A stretch of DNA of 64,000 nucleotides, from NCBI GenBank assembly GCA_028583415.1, contig CM053269.1:28338254-28402253 (forward strand), read 5' to 3'. The notes under the pieces are model-generated. The model was not told the origin of the DNA. It saw nothing but the letters and a program-made list of their open reading frames with translations, and ran no database searches. This document shows positions 45,302 to 56,790 of this stretch, in pieces; within the stretch, counting starts at the first letter, position 1, and every line of letters begins with the position of its first letter. Origin of the DNA: Protea cynaroides. Its lineage: Eukaryota; Streptophyta; Magnoliopsida; Proteales; Proteaceae. A program made the position numbers and the translations under genes.

Positions 45302-48300
45302 TGTCACACCCTAATTCTGGACTAACCAGTAGTGTGATGAACCATCATGGGAACCAAGAGTTCAAACCAGAATCTCGTATAGGCTGTACCAACCATGTTA
45401 AACTAAAACACATTCCACAGTAATAATCAGATATAATAATTAAATAGCGAAAGTCTTATTAATAATGAACTGAGTGTCTACAATGAGTAAATTAATAAAC
45501 TAGTTATCCCCAAGTAACCATGACATAATTATAATAAACTATTACAAATCCCATAAGTCAAATACAAAAATAAAACACTAAGCATAACTCAGTGGAAGCA
45601 CTCGCATGATGAGTCATGCTTGTCCTCCATAGCTTGCACGTTCATAGCCGCCACATAACCATACGTTGGAGCGCTGATATTACCTTTCGACAACAGTACC
45701 TGTAACATCAGAAACTAAAAGAATAGCATACGCGAGGGTTAGCTCTCCTCCATGAGCTCAGTGAGTAAACAAAACAATGCGTAAACATATGCATGCATTC
45801 AATTCATATCTTTGTTCTGGTTTTAAGTTTATAATGTTCTAAAGAAAGGATTGGCAGCCACCACACCTCTATACATGAGTGTGTGAATCTGCCCAATGAA
45901 TAAAATACCATTACTGTCCCACATGCACCCATCATGGAATAGAGATAGAGCTAAAGTGTCTGGATCACACACCACCAACACTTTCCCTGATGCCCTACCC
46001 ATACCAAAGCGTAAGCCTCTACTGGCGAGGGCTTACAAACTGGGTTAGCAACTAACCTAATGCCATCCAATGTATCCAAGGCCTCACCCCAGCATCCCTT
46101 AATATGTCCATAGAGATAGAGCTAAGGCCCCATGACAGAGTCAGAGACCACACGGTTCGAGACCACCTCTCTTGATGCCCTACTACATAATAGTTCTGCT
46201 AAGGTAATGATGATACGATGATATCAATGGGCAAGACTTGAGTAGAGATAGAGCTAGGGTCTGGTGACCAGATTGAACCACAATGCCACGTCCTCCCCCT
46301 GATGCTCCACTCTCATCCAATACACTAACCACACACACAAACACATGCCTATTCCTAGCATCATCATCATCATGTTATAAATACACAAAAGTAAATATGC
46401 ATGCAAAAATAGTAGTAATATTGGGTGACACGTGAGATGCACATTACAAACATGCAAACATAGAAGCATTCATTGCATTAGACAAATAAAATAAAATAGT
46501 TTGTTATTATCTAATTAGTTTAGGTCTTGTTCCCTCACCTTTGATTGACGTTTGTTCATCTTCCAAGCTTTAAAAGTTACTTTAAATCTATTGGGAACCT
46601 AAACAATTAATATATTTAAGTTAGGGTTCAAGTTTACAAAGTTACAGTAGTCAAAAACCTTGTCTGGTCTCAAAATATACTTGCTGTTATCGTATGGTCG
46701 CAGGTGTGGTCGAACCTGTGGTCTCAGTATATGTGACCACACACTGCGTGGTCGACCCCTATGGTCGCATACCATGCGACCACAGCATGAGACCACAAGA
46801 TTCAAGGAAACTTTTCAAATAGCTGTGGTCGACTATCTGGTCATCCTGTGGTCCACCATAGCTATGACCATACGATGTTTGGTTGATTTTTACTTCTCAC
46901 ACGAGTTTCTCCTCTTGAATTATCAACGGGATTCACCCTACGATCATTCTATGGCTTTTAATCATAGTTTATCCTTATCAATTATCCCTATCCTATTCTC
47001 TTTTGGTTTTCCTTAGAAATTCCAAAACTGAAATCGTTACATTAGATTCAATACATCAACTTGATTGAAAAGGAACCTATCCTATCTGATATGGCTTTAC
47101 AAAGTCAGGTTCATACCTTAAGCTTGTTGTAAAGAGATAAAATTAATCTCTTAGAACCCTTCTCCAAGCTTCTTTTCCAAATCTCCTTCCCCTTTTCTTC
47201 CTTTCTCTCTTTTTCTCTTAGGTTTAGAGTTTCAATTTGAGTTCTAAAAGAGTGAGAGAGGTTAAGAGACGTCCTATATATAGAGAAAAACCTCTATATA
47301 GAGTCCCAATTTAATTAGGAAAGAGATCCCTTAGTTTAGGAAAGTTTCCAAAACTCAGAGTCGGTCTCAACATCGTACGGTCGCACGTGTGGTTACAGAA
47401 TCCGTCGACCACACGTCCCAAATATGCAACCACACGTTGTGTGGTTTCATGTGTGTGGTCTCATGTGGTCGATCACACCCCTCAAAAATGTGATCATACG
47501 ACCAAAATTTATTGGTTTTTAGTTTTTGACTAAATGCTTCCACAAAAACTTAAACAGTCAACAACACCAACTAAATTTGACTTGTTGCTTACCTGATCTT
47601 GTGGTTTCTTCATATAATTGGTTTACTTGAGCCAGTTATGATGGGAAGACCAATCACGACACTAAAACGTAAGGTTAAACTAGGTTCGTGGCGTGCGGGT
47701 CTTATAACTCCACCACCCTCAAAAGAAATTTCGTCCTCGAAATTTACACGCACAGATTTTACAACTCCCCTACCCTCTAAATAAATTTTGTCTTCAAAAT
47801 TTGAATGTTCTTCGAAGTCAAATAGGTGGGACTACTATTTTAGCATGGCATTTTTCTTCTTACCATGTAATCTCTTTCACGTCTTGGCTTTGCTAAGTTA
47901 CTTTCCATAATAAATATCCTAGCTCCGGAGATATACCTTTCCACTAGTGATCTAGGCTGGTACCACTTTAAAAGTTAAGTCTTCTACTAACTCTAGTGGA
48001 TCCGTAGTCAATACATGTGATGGGCCTCCATCATTTTGAGGTCCCACGTGTGGTCGCAGAATCTGTCGACCACACGTTGTGCGGTCTCATGTGTGTGGTC
48101 TCATGTGGTCGACCACACCCCTCAAAAATGCCACCACACGACCAAAATTTATTGGTTTTTAGTTTTTGATTGGTTGCTTCCATACAAACTTAAAAAGTCA
48201 ACCAGACCTATTAAATTTGACTTGTTGCTTACCTTATCTTGTGGTTTCTTCACCCAATTGGTTCACTTGAGCCAGTTATGATGGGAAGACCGATCACGAC

Positions 48301-48346
48301 ACGAGAACATAAGGTTAAACCGGGTTCATGGCATGCGGGTCTTACA
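45302..48346 (-). mobile_element. Family-A element A3 with a large internal deletion
   Basis: A perfect 5-bp duplication, attca (45297-45301 and 48347-48351), encloses a full 3' LTR (45302 to about 47706), the PPT and chromodomain-end region of a Tekay element (about 47707-48030), and only the last ~320 bp of the 5' LTR (about 48030-48346). Everything from integrase to most of the 5' LTR has been deleted. Word clusters with TGTGGTCG flanks are at about 46685-46870, 47375-47500 and 48045-48140. The deletion joint lies inside a GGGCCTCCATCATTTTGAGG stretch near 48030. Confidence 0.88.
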
Positions 48347-48403
48347 ATTCATGTCCTATGAATTTCCTTTGATGTTTTTGTTCAAACTTTGAATCACTTA
48401 GGG

Positions 48404-48420
48404 CCCCACGGTGGGTGCCA
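48404..48420 (-). other. Primer-binding site of C
   Basis: On the minus strand TGGCACCCACCGTGGGG, three bases after the 5' LTR. This type (TGGCGCCCACCGTGGGG) is common in Tat/Athila-like elements. I cannot assign the tRNA with certainty. Confidence 0.75.
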
Positions 48421-48423
48421 AAC

Positions 48424-48988
48424 TGTTTCATCCAGAATCTGTATCCGTGGCCTACAAAGCTGATTAAACCTGCAAGGCAAAACACAAGGCAAAGGGAGGC
48501 GGGCCTATGGCCCTGGGTCTACTCCGATGCCAAAGTCAGGAATTTGTAAATCGTCAATGGGCTCGGTGTCCGAGCCCACTTAAATATTTATGGGGTAAGT
48601 GAGAGATTCTCAATCTGAGGTGTCAGAGCGACAATCCCTAGGAGAATGAATATTAAATATTGTTTATACCTAAAATCTTGGGATTCATGAGCTATTTATA
48701 GTGAAAAGTGCTTCATTGTAAAGCCGGTTTTGCCCCTGTTTGGAGATGAAAATGACAACTAAGTCCTCTGGCTTTAAGAAGAGAGTACTTTATGTTCTTT
48801 AATCTCTATGAGAGGGCTGATGGACCTTATATATCGACTGATGGGCCTATAAGGTAACCAATGGGCCACCCTTTTAGGTCTTGATGAGTAGACGTCTACT
48901 TAGACCAAAGCTTCTAGATGTCGCTTATGTGGACTGGACTGTCTACCTGTCTTCACCTTACAGGGTGATTTGGCAAATTCACCTGACA
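48424..48988 (-). repeat. 5' LTR of C
   Basis: 565 bp, partner of 31494-32060. A TATA (ATATAAGG on the minus strand) lies at about 48827-48835. Its outer end CCTGACA is followed by cccta, the right target duplication. Confidence 0.92.
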
Positions 48989-49499
48989 CCCTACATACAA
49001 CATGTACAAAAAATAATGCCAAGTTGGGAGATATGACTCACAAGTTGGCTGTTATCCCCCTAATGCAAAAATGGACTAAGTACAATGACAGAAAAGAAAT
49101 AGGAAAGTGATGGTCACTGTGGGTCAGTAGTAAGAGGGGGTAATGACCTACTTTGCTAATCTATTGAAGGAGGTGTAGACATACGTCGACCATATCCAGC
49201 TGTACGGCGGGCACCTACGTTAGAAGTCTCCTCTAGCGGACCTTAATGGTATAGATGGGGAATCATCCTGGCGAACACCGTCGTGGCTTGAATCTGACCA
49301 AGCTCCACGTCAAAGCCATCCTGCAGCCTCATGATGGCCTGCTGATCACTCCGTATGTTGGCCAACTCAGCCATCACCGATTGCTGCCCCGCAGTTATCT
49401 GAGACTAAAGTGCAGTGCATATCTCCTGAATCCGGGCCATACTATTGCGAGGCCTCTCCGCTGTAGCACTAGTGGAAGCCCTCTATCCCTCAAGAATGT
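48989..49499 (-). pseudogene. Antisense gene of B, C-terminal part
   Basis: The coding stretch is 49243-49499 on the minus strand, with its stop TAA at 49243-49245 pointing to the B primer site. It reads PRNSMARIQEIC, a TAG, then a coiled coil (QQSVMAELANIRSDQQAIMRL) and a short tail, like the coiled-coil ends of the A1 and A2 antisense genes. The rest (48989-49242) is non-coding leader. The upstream part of the gene continues beyond LTR A4. Confidence 0.65.
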
Positions 49500-51952
49500 T
49501 GTAAGACCCGCACGTCACGAACCCAGTCTAACCTTACGTTCTCGTGTCGTGGCAGGTCTTCCTATCATGGTCGGACCAAGCGGACCAAGTGCATGAAGAA
49601 ACCACAAGACTAGGTATGAAATTGAACCCAAAAACAGTCAATTAGGAGTGTGTGGTCGCATACCCAAACAGGTGTGGTCGATCACACATCAGATTAAAGT
49701 GACCACATAAATTCTGGTTGTGTGGTCGCAAATTTTGGACTGTGTGGTCGACGGGTTCTGCGATCACACCCTGCGACCACACGAACCCAGTCAGAAACTG
49801 TGATTAGGAAACCTTCCTAATCCAAAAGGGGTTATTTCCTAATCTAAGTAGGGCTTTATATGGAGGGTTTTCCTCTATATATAGGACGTCCCTTAGCCTC
49901 TTTCATCCTTTTAGAACTCAAACTGAAAGAGAGAGAAAGAGAAGAGGAGGAAGAGAAGGAGAATTGAAGAGGAAGACTAAGAAGAAGGAAATTCGGAGAG
50001 AACTCTGAATCTTCAACAAATATAAGGTATGAAACCATCCCCCACATCTGTTGAATACCTAGAATAGATTATGGAGGAGATGGTGATTCAAAGTGAGACC
50101 CCAATCATCAATCCATGGATAAATTCTAAGAGATCCATGGAAGGAATCTATTGGATGATGGATTGAGTAAAAATATTAATTTTAAGCCATAGAGCAATCA
50201 TAGGAAGGATTATGATGATAAGCCAAGGGATCCAAACATTAAGGAATTGAGTTGGGAGTGAAAAAGTCGACCATCACATGTGTGGTCGCATGATATGCGA
50301 CCACACGAGACACACATATTCGACCACACACCCTCGGGAAGTCCAGGAAGGGTGTGGTCGCATGATATGTGACCATACCTTGCAACCACATGGCCTCGGG
50401 AAGTTCCAGGGAGGGTGTGGTCGCATGATATGCAACCACACTTTGCGACCACATGCCCTTGGGAAGTTCCAGGGAGGGTGTGGTCGCATGTGTGGTCGCA
50501 TGGTATGCGACCACACCTTGCGACCACACACCCTGTGGTCGCAGAAACTGAGACCACAGGTGCTGCCACACCTGCGACCACTCAGTTTCTGTTAGTCTGA
50601 ATTGTTGGAAATAAATTCTAATTTAAAATCTATAAATTTGTTAGGTTTCCAAGTGGTCTAAAAGTGATTTACCAAGCTTGAACGAGGAACTACTATCGAC
50701 CAAAGGTGAGGGAACAAGACCTAAACTAATTGGCTAATAACAAGCTGTTTTACTTATTGAGTCCAATGCCATGATTGATTCTATACTTGTATACTTGTAA
50801 TATACATTTCACATGTCATCCAATATTCCTGCTATTAGTGCTCATGCATATTTAATTTTGTTTATTTATAACATGATGATGATGGTGCTGTTAGGAATAG
50901 GCATGTGAATGTATGTGTGTGGTTAGTGTGCTTGATGCCAGTGGAGCATCAGGGGGAGGACGTGACACTGTGGTTCATCCTGGTTACCAGACTCTATCTC
51001 TATCTCTACTCAAGTCTTGTCCACTAACATCATCGTATTGTCATTACCTTAGCAGAACTATTACGTCGTAGGGCATCAGGGGAGGTGGTCTCGGACCGTG
51101 TAGTCTCTGACTCTGCCAGGGGGCCTTAGCTCTATCTCTATGGACGTATTGAGGGATGCTAGGGTGAGGCCTTGGATACACTGTTTGAAATTAGGATTGC
51201 TTAGTTGCGAGCCCATTTTGCAATCCCTCGCCAATAGGGGTTTACGTGTTGCTATGGATAGGGCATCAGGGGACGTGTCATGCGGGGTTTGATCCGGGCA
51301 CTTTAGCTTTATCTCTATTCCATGATGGGTGGATGTGGGACAGCATTGGAGTTTGATCCTTTGGGCGGCTTCACACACTCGTGTATAGAGGTACGGTGGC
51401 CACCAATCATTTCTATTGCACATTACAAACTTATAAATCAGACCAAAGATATGAATTGAATGCATGCATATGTTTGTTGCATTGTTTTGTTTTTACTCAC
51501 TGAGCTCAAGTTGGAGAGCTGACCCTCACGCACGTAATTCTTTTTAGTTTCTGATGTTGCAGGTATTACGGTTGAAGATTATGTCGACACGCCAACATAT
51601 GAACAGGTGGAGGCTATGGATGAGCAAGCTATGTAGGATTATTATGATTCGTTAAGCGAGCATTTCAACTATGGATGCGTTTAGTGTTTAACTTTTGTAT
51701 TTGGATATTTGTAATATGTATTAAATTATGTTTTGGTTACTTGGAGATAACTGGAATATTAATTATTTATCATGATTAGACCTCAGTTCATTATTAATAA
51801 GACTTTCGCTATTTACTTTATTATCTTTGATTAATGTGGAATGTGTTTTGGTTTAACATGGTTGGCATAGCTTATACGAGATTCTGGTTGAACCGTTGGT
51901 TTATTGACGGTTCATCACACCATTCTGGTTAGTCCAGAATTAGGGTGTGACA
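49500..51952 (+). mobile_element. Solo LTR, family A (copy A4), first tandem copy
   Basis: 2453 bp, from TGTAAGACCCGCACG to GGGTGTGACA, with flanks aatgt (49495-49499) and attgc here, or attgt after the second copy, so a decayed 5-bp duplication is likely. TATATATA is at 49876-49883. Cluster 1 is at 49645-49790 and cluster 2 at 50268-50590, with TGTGGTCG flanks. Inserted in the B antisense gene. Confidence 0.88.
50268..50590. repeat. Palindromic TGTGGTCGCA array in LTR A4
   Basis: Thirteen GGTCG/CGACC cores by hand count in about 320 bp. Several form hairpins; for example TGTGGTCGCAT, spacer gat, and its exact complement at 50281-50305. Three or four larger units end in CCTCGGGAAGT-CCAGG-AGGG. 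The duplicate is at 52784-53106. Cys/His-rich open frames on both strands here are a by-product of the array. Confidence 0.88.
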
Positions 51953-52165
51953 ATTGCCTTCCTCACAATCACTGTCTACACCGGTAATTTCCCTATGTAC
52001 CACCGGCTTCCTACGACTTACCCTATGCTTCGATCTCTCCTGTGCCTCAAGCTCTGGGTTGGACATCACTATGTTATAGAGATTTATCCTAATAATGCTT
52101 GTCCAACTGAATGGAGAGGACTCCTTACCATTCTTGATCTCCTCACCAGCTGTGTCTACCCTAAA
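51953..52165 (-). pseudogene. Duplicated piece of the B antisense gene
   Basis: Copy of 54448-54661 created by the tandem duplication. On the minus strand it reads SNPELEAQERSKHRV and VDSDCEEGN, in frame with the coiled-coil part at 49499 across LTR A4. Not part of the original gene order. Confidence 0.7.
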
Positions 52166-54447
52166 ATGTGGTCGCATACCTAAACAGGTGTGGTCGATCA
52201 CACCTCAGATTAAAGTGACCACATAAATTCTGGTTGTGTGGTCACAAATTTTGGACTGTGTGGTCGACGGGTTCTGCGATCACACCCTGTGACCACACGA
52301 ACCCAGTCATAAACCGTGATTAGGAAACCTTCCTAATCCGAAGGGGGTTATTTCCTAATCTAAGTAGGGCTTTATATGGAGGGTTTTCCTCTATATATAG
52401 GACGTCCCTTAGCCTCTTTCATCCTTTTAGAACTCAAACTGAAAGAGAGAGAAAGAGAAGAGGAGGAAGAGAAGGAGAATTGAAGAGGAAGACTAAGAAG
52501 AAGGAAATTCAGAGAGAACTCTGAATCTTCAACAAATATAAGGTATGAAACCATCCCCCACATCTGTTGAATACCTAGAATAGATTATGGAGGAGATGGT
52601 GATTCAAAGTGAGACCCCAATCATCAATCCATGGATAAATTCTAAGAGATCCATGCAAGGAATCTATTGGATGATGGATTGAGTAAAAATATTAATTTTA
52701 AGCCATAGAGCAATCATAGGAAGGATTATGATGATAAGCCAAGGGATCCAAACATTAAGGAATTGAGTTGGGAGTGAAAAAGTCGACCATCACATGTGTG
52801 GTCGCATGATATGCGACCACACGAGACACACATATTCGACCACACACCCTCGGGAAGTCCAGGAAGGGTGTGGTCGCATGATATGTGACCATACCTTGCA
52901 ACCACATGGCCTCGGGAAGTTCCAGGGAGGGTGTGGTCGCATGATATGCAACCACACTTTGCGACCACATGCCCTTGGGAAGTTCCAGGGAGGGTGTGGT
53001 CGCATGTGTGGTCGCATGGTATGCGACCACACCTTGCGACCACACACCCTGTGGTTGCAGAAACTGAGACCACATGTGCTGCCACACCTGCGACCACTCA
53101 GTTTCTGTTAGTCTGAATTGTTGAAAATAAATTCTAATTTAAAATCTATAAATTTGTTAAGTGATTTACCAAGCTTGAACGAGGAACTACTATCGACCAA
53201 AGGTGAGGGAACAAGACCTAAACTAATTGGCTAATAACAAGCTGTTTTACTTATTGAGTCCAATGCAATGATTGATTCTATACTTGTATGCTTGTAATGT
53301 ACATTTCACATGTCATCCAATATTCCTACTATTACTGCTCATGCATATTTAATTTTGTTTATTTATAACATGATGATGATGATGCTGTTAGGAATAGGCA
53401 TGTGAATGTATGTGTGTGGTTAGTGTGCTTGATGCGAGTGGGGCATCAGGGGGAGGATGTGACACTGTGGTTCATCTTGGTTACCAGACTCTAGCTCTAT
53501 CTCTACTTAAGTCTTGTCCACTAACATCGTCGTATTGCCATTACCTTAGCAGAACTATTACGCCGTAGGGCATCAGGGGAGGTGGTCTCGGACCGTGTAG
53601 TCTCTGACTCTGCCGGGGGGCCTTAGCTCTATCTCTATGGACGTATTGAGGGATGCTAGGGTGAGGCCTTGGATACACTGTTTGAAATTAGGATTGCTTA
53701 GTTGCGAGCCCATTTTGCAATCCCTCGCCAATAGGGGTTTACGTGTTGCTATGGATAGGGCATCAGGGGACGTGTCATGCGGGGTTTGATCCGGGCACTT
53801 TAGCTTTATCTCTATTCCATGATGGGTGCATGTGGGACAGCATTGGTGTTTGATCCTTTGGGCGGCTTCACACACTCGTGTATAGAGGTACGGTGGCCAC
53901 CAATCATTTCTATTGCACATTACAAACTTATAAACCAGACCAAAGATATGAATTGAATGCATGCATATGTTTGTTGCATTGTTTTGTTTACTCACTGAGC
54001 TCAAGTTGCAGAGCTGACCCTCACGCACGTAATTCTTTTTAGTTTCTGATGTTGCAGGTATTACGATTGAAGATTATGTCGACACGCCAACATATGAACA
54101 GGTGGAGGCTATGGATGAGCAAGCTATGTAGGACTATTATGATTCGTTAAGCGAGCATTTCAACTATGGATGCGCTTAGTGTTTAACTTTTGTATTTGGA
54201 TATTTGTAATATGTATTAAATTATGTTTTGGTTACTTGGAGATAACTGGAATATTAATTATTTATCATGATTAGACCTCAGTTCATTATTAATAAGACTT
54301 TCGCTATTTACTTTATTATCTCTGATTAATGTGGAATGTGTTTTGGTTTAACATGGTTGGCATAGCTTATATGAGATCCTGATTGAACCGTTGGTTTATT
54401 GACGGTTCATCACACCATTCTAGTTAGTCCAGAATTGGGGTGTGACA
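52166..54447 (+). mobile_element. Solo LTR A4, second tandem copy
   Basis: Lacks the first 151 bp of the LTR. It contains cluster 1 remnant (52166-52310), the TATA box, cluster 2 (52784-53106) and the full U5 part, ending GGGTGTGACA before attgt, which is closest to the left flank aatgt. Confidence 0.88.
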
Positions 54448-54675
54448 ATTGTCTTCCTCACAATCATTGTCTACACCGAAAATTGCCCTATGTACCACCG
54501 GCTTCCTACGACGTACCCTCTGCTTCGATCTCTCCAGTGCCTCAAGCTCTGGGTTGGACTTCATTATGTTATAGAGATCTATCCTAATAATGTTTGTCTA
54601 GCTAAACGGAGAGGACTCCTTACCATTCTTGATCTCCTCACCAGCTGTGTCTACCCCAAAATGTATGAAGATGTG
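54448..54675 (-). pseudogene. Antisense gene of B, middle part
   Basis: Open on the minus strand apart from one TAG: IFIHFGVDTAGEE at its start, KSNPELEALERSKQRVRRRKP later. The IF-HFGV motif matches the end of the 'putative plant transposon protein' core. It aligns with the LLTHLQVELVDE part of A1. The right end is the A2 target copy atgtg. Upstream codons continue at 63974-64000. Confidence 0.7.
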
Positions 54676-55379
54676 TGTCTCACCTCAATTCCGTACTATT
54701 CAGAATGGTGTGATGAACCGCTAGCAAACCAACGGTTCAACCCGGATCTCGAGTAGGCTATATCCGAGTTATCTAAACTCCATACATTCATAATCATAAT
54801 CAGAGTAAATACACAATAGTAGAAATCTTATAATAAAATGAACTAAGAATCTACTGTGATATTAATATTTAAATAGCAAACTATTCTGTAACAACTGAGA
54901 CATAAATAGATATCAAATACATGTCATTAATAAATTCAAATAAGGAAAACTAGAAAAAAATATCTAATCGAATCCACATTAGTTGCACTCGCAAGAGGAG
55001 TCATGAGTATCCACTTCAGCTTCAACCTCCATTGCTGCTACGTTCCCGTATGCTGGAGCATTCATATAATCTTCAACTGTAAAACCTGGATCATCAACTA
55101 AAAATATTCGACGTCGAGGGGTGAGCACACATCATGGCTCAGTGAGCAAACAAAACAATGCAACAGTACATATGCATGCAATCAATTCATATCTTTGGTC
55201 TGGTTTAAAGTTTGCAATGCACAATAGAAAGGTTGGGTGGTCAAAGGTTAACGTTTATTGATCCCGCCTCTATACACAGGGTGTGAAAGTCCGCCCAAAG
55301 ATTAACGTTTATTGTCTTCCCCATCCACCCTAATCATGAACATTATATAACAAAGGTTAACGTTTATTGCTATATAGTG
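54676..55379 (-). repeat. 3' LTR of A2, partial
   Basis: 704 bp that align without net indels to 61676-62379. About 30 differences by eye, most in the first 210 bp. Contains three copies of the 19-bp word CAAAGGTTAACGTTTATTG (one with a G to A change). Breaks off exactly at the N run. Confidence 0.92.
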
Positions 55380-55879
55380 NNNNNNNNNNNNNNNNNNNNN
55401 NNNNNNNNNNNNNNNNNNNNNNNNNNNNNNNNNNNNNNNNNNNNNNNNNNNNNNNNNNNNNNNNNNNNNNNNNNNNNNNNNNNNNNNNNNNNNNNNNNNN
55501 NNNNNNNNNNNNNNNNNNNNNNNNNNNNNNNNNNNNNNNNNNNNNNNNNNNNNNNNNNNNNNNNNNNNNNNNNNNNNNNNNNNNNNNNNNNNNNNNNNNN
55601 NNNNNNNNNNNNNNNNNNNNNNNNNNNNNNNNNNNNNNNNNNNNNNNNNNNNNNNNNNNNNNNNNNNNNNNNNNNNNNNNNNNNNNNNNNNNNNNNNNNN
55701 NNNNNNNNNNNNNNNNNNNNNNNNNNNNNNNNNNNNNNNNNNNNNNNNNNNNNNNNNNNNNNNNNNNNNNNNNNNNNNNNNNNNNNNNNNNNNNNNNNNN
55801 NNNNNNNNNNNNNNNNNNNNNNNNNNNNNNNNNNNNNNNNNNNNNNNNNNNNNNNNNNNNNNNNNNNNNNNNNNNNNNN
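55380..55879. other. Assembly gap of 500 N
   Basis: Exactly 500 N, a usual placeholder length. By comparison with A1 and with the other A2 LTR about 3.0 kb is missing: about 1.6 kb of the 3' LTR, the PPT, chromodomain and integrase. Reading frames through the N run are meaningless. Confidence 0.97.
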
Positions 55880-56790
55880 AGGTGAACTCGGGGTTAGTCC
55901 TACCTTTCTCGATATCTTCTTGTACTTGTTCTCGATAAGGATCCGATTTGATAGTCATCTTCACTTCATCCATTATATCCGGTATAATCTTCAATGTCGC
56001 GAACATATTTGAAAACCGATGAATAAACCCTTGGTTGGCTGATCCATCCTTGTGCTAACCTCTCCTTGCGATTTTATCATTGCCTTTCTGCTTAACGCAT
56101 CCGCTACAACATTCGCTTTTCCCGGATGATAGTGGATATCACAATCAAAGTCTTTCAGTAGTTCCAACCATCTTCTTTGTCTCATATTCAATTCCTTCTG
56201 ATTAAATAAATAAGTAAGACTTTTATGGTCCGACTTAATCTGGAATTTCTCTCCGTATAGGTAATGTCTTCATATCTTGACAGCATGTACTACTATCGCT
56301 AACTCCAAATCATGAGTGGGATAATTTTTCTCATGTATTTTCAACTGTCTCGAGGCATAAGCAATCACTTGATCTCCTTGCATAAGCACACATCCTAATC
56401 CCAGTCCTGACGCATCCGTGTATAAGGTAAATGTCTGTCCTGGAATAGGAATAGTCAAAATCGGAGCGGATATCAATCTGGTCTTCAATGTCTGGAAGCA
56501 CTTCTCACATTTATCCGTCCACACAAACTTTTTACCTTTCTTAGTCAAACTGGTGAGAGGTACGGCAATCCGGGAATAGTCTTCCACAAATCTCCGATAA
56601 TAACCAGCGAGACCCAGAAAACTTCTAATTTCTGCAACGCTCTTTGGTGCTTCCCACTTTACAATTGCCTCGATCTTGCTGGGGTCCACTTTAATTCCTT
56701 CAGCGGATACTACATGGCCTAGGAAGGCGACTTCACTTAGTCAAAACTCGCACTTGGTAAATTTGGCATATAGCTTCTCTTTCCTTAAAT
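55880..56790 (-). pseudogene. A2 RNase H and RT end
   Basis: On the minus strand: VDPSKIEAIVKW, FLGLAGYYRRF, SRIAVPLTSLTKKG, then TLYTDASGLGLG (catalytic Asp present), YASRQLKIHEKNYPTHDLEL, DHKSLT, and YHPGKANVVADALSRK. Stops near 56270 and a deletion of about 85 bp near 56050 relative to A1. Cut by the gap on the left. Confidence 0.88.

Larger units (their letters stand above)
31494..48988 (-). mobile_element. Tat-type Ty3/gypsy element C
   Basis: A 17.5-kb span with two 565-567-bp LTRs (TGTT/CAGGTGAAT... ...GATGAAACA), flanked by cctta and cccta (one mismatch). In sense order: 5' LTR, PBS, gag, protease, RT, RNase H, a second archaeal-type RNase H, integrase without chromodomain, tandem array 2, an antisense gene, tandem array 1, PPT, 3' LTR. 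The dual RNase H and the extra gene before the 3' LTR are marks of the Tat lineage. Two family-A elements (A5, A3) sit inside it. Without them C is about 12.1 kb. All ORFs are broken. Confidence 0.92.
49651..54664. repeat. 2.5-kb tandem duplication of LTR A4 plus B flank
   Basis: The segment 49651-52165 is repeated as 52166-54664. Each copy holds the LTR minus its first 151 bp, followed by about 210 bp of B. The copies are nearly identical except for scattered substitutions (for example 50549-50555 versus 53065-53071) and a 17-bp deletion near 53160 in copy 2. The joint TGTGGTCGCATAC shares only TGT with the outer flank TGTATGAAG, so a microhomology-mediated or unequal event. Confidence 0.92.

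Noticed and set aside
50210..50600. Open frames on both strands rich in Cys and His (repeats like GRMICDHT), duplicated at 52726-53116, resembling zinc-finger proteins
   Set aside because: They are translations of the palindromic TGTGGTCGCA array; frames on both strands look alike because the DNA is palindromic. No domain structure or start context.
55302..56012. Long frames across 55380-55879
   Set aside because: They pass through unknown bases (N) and are artefacts.
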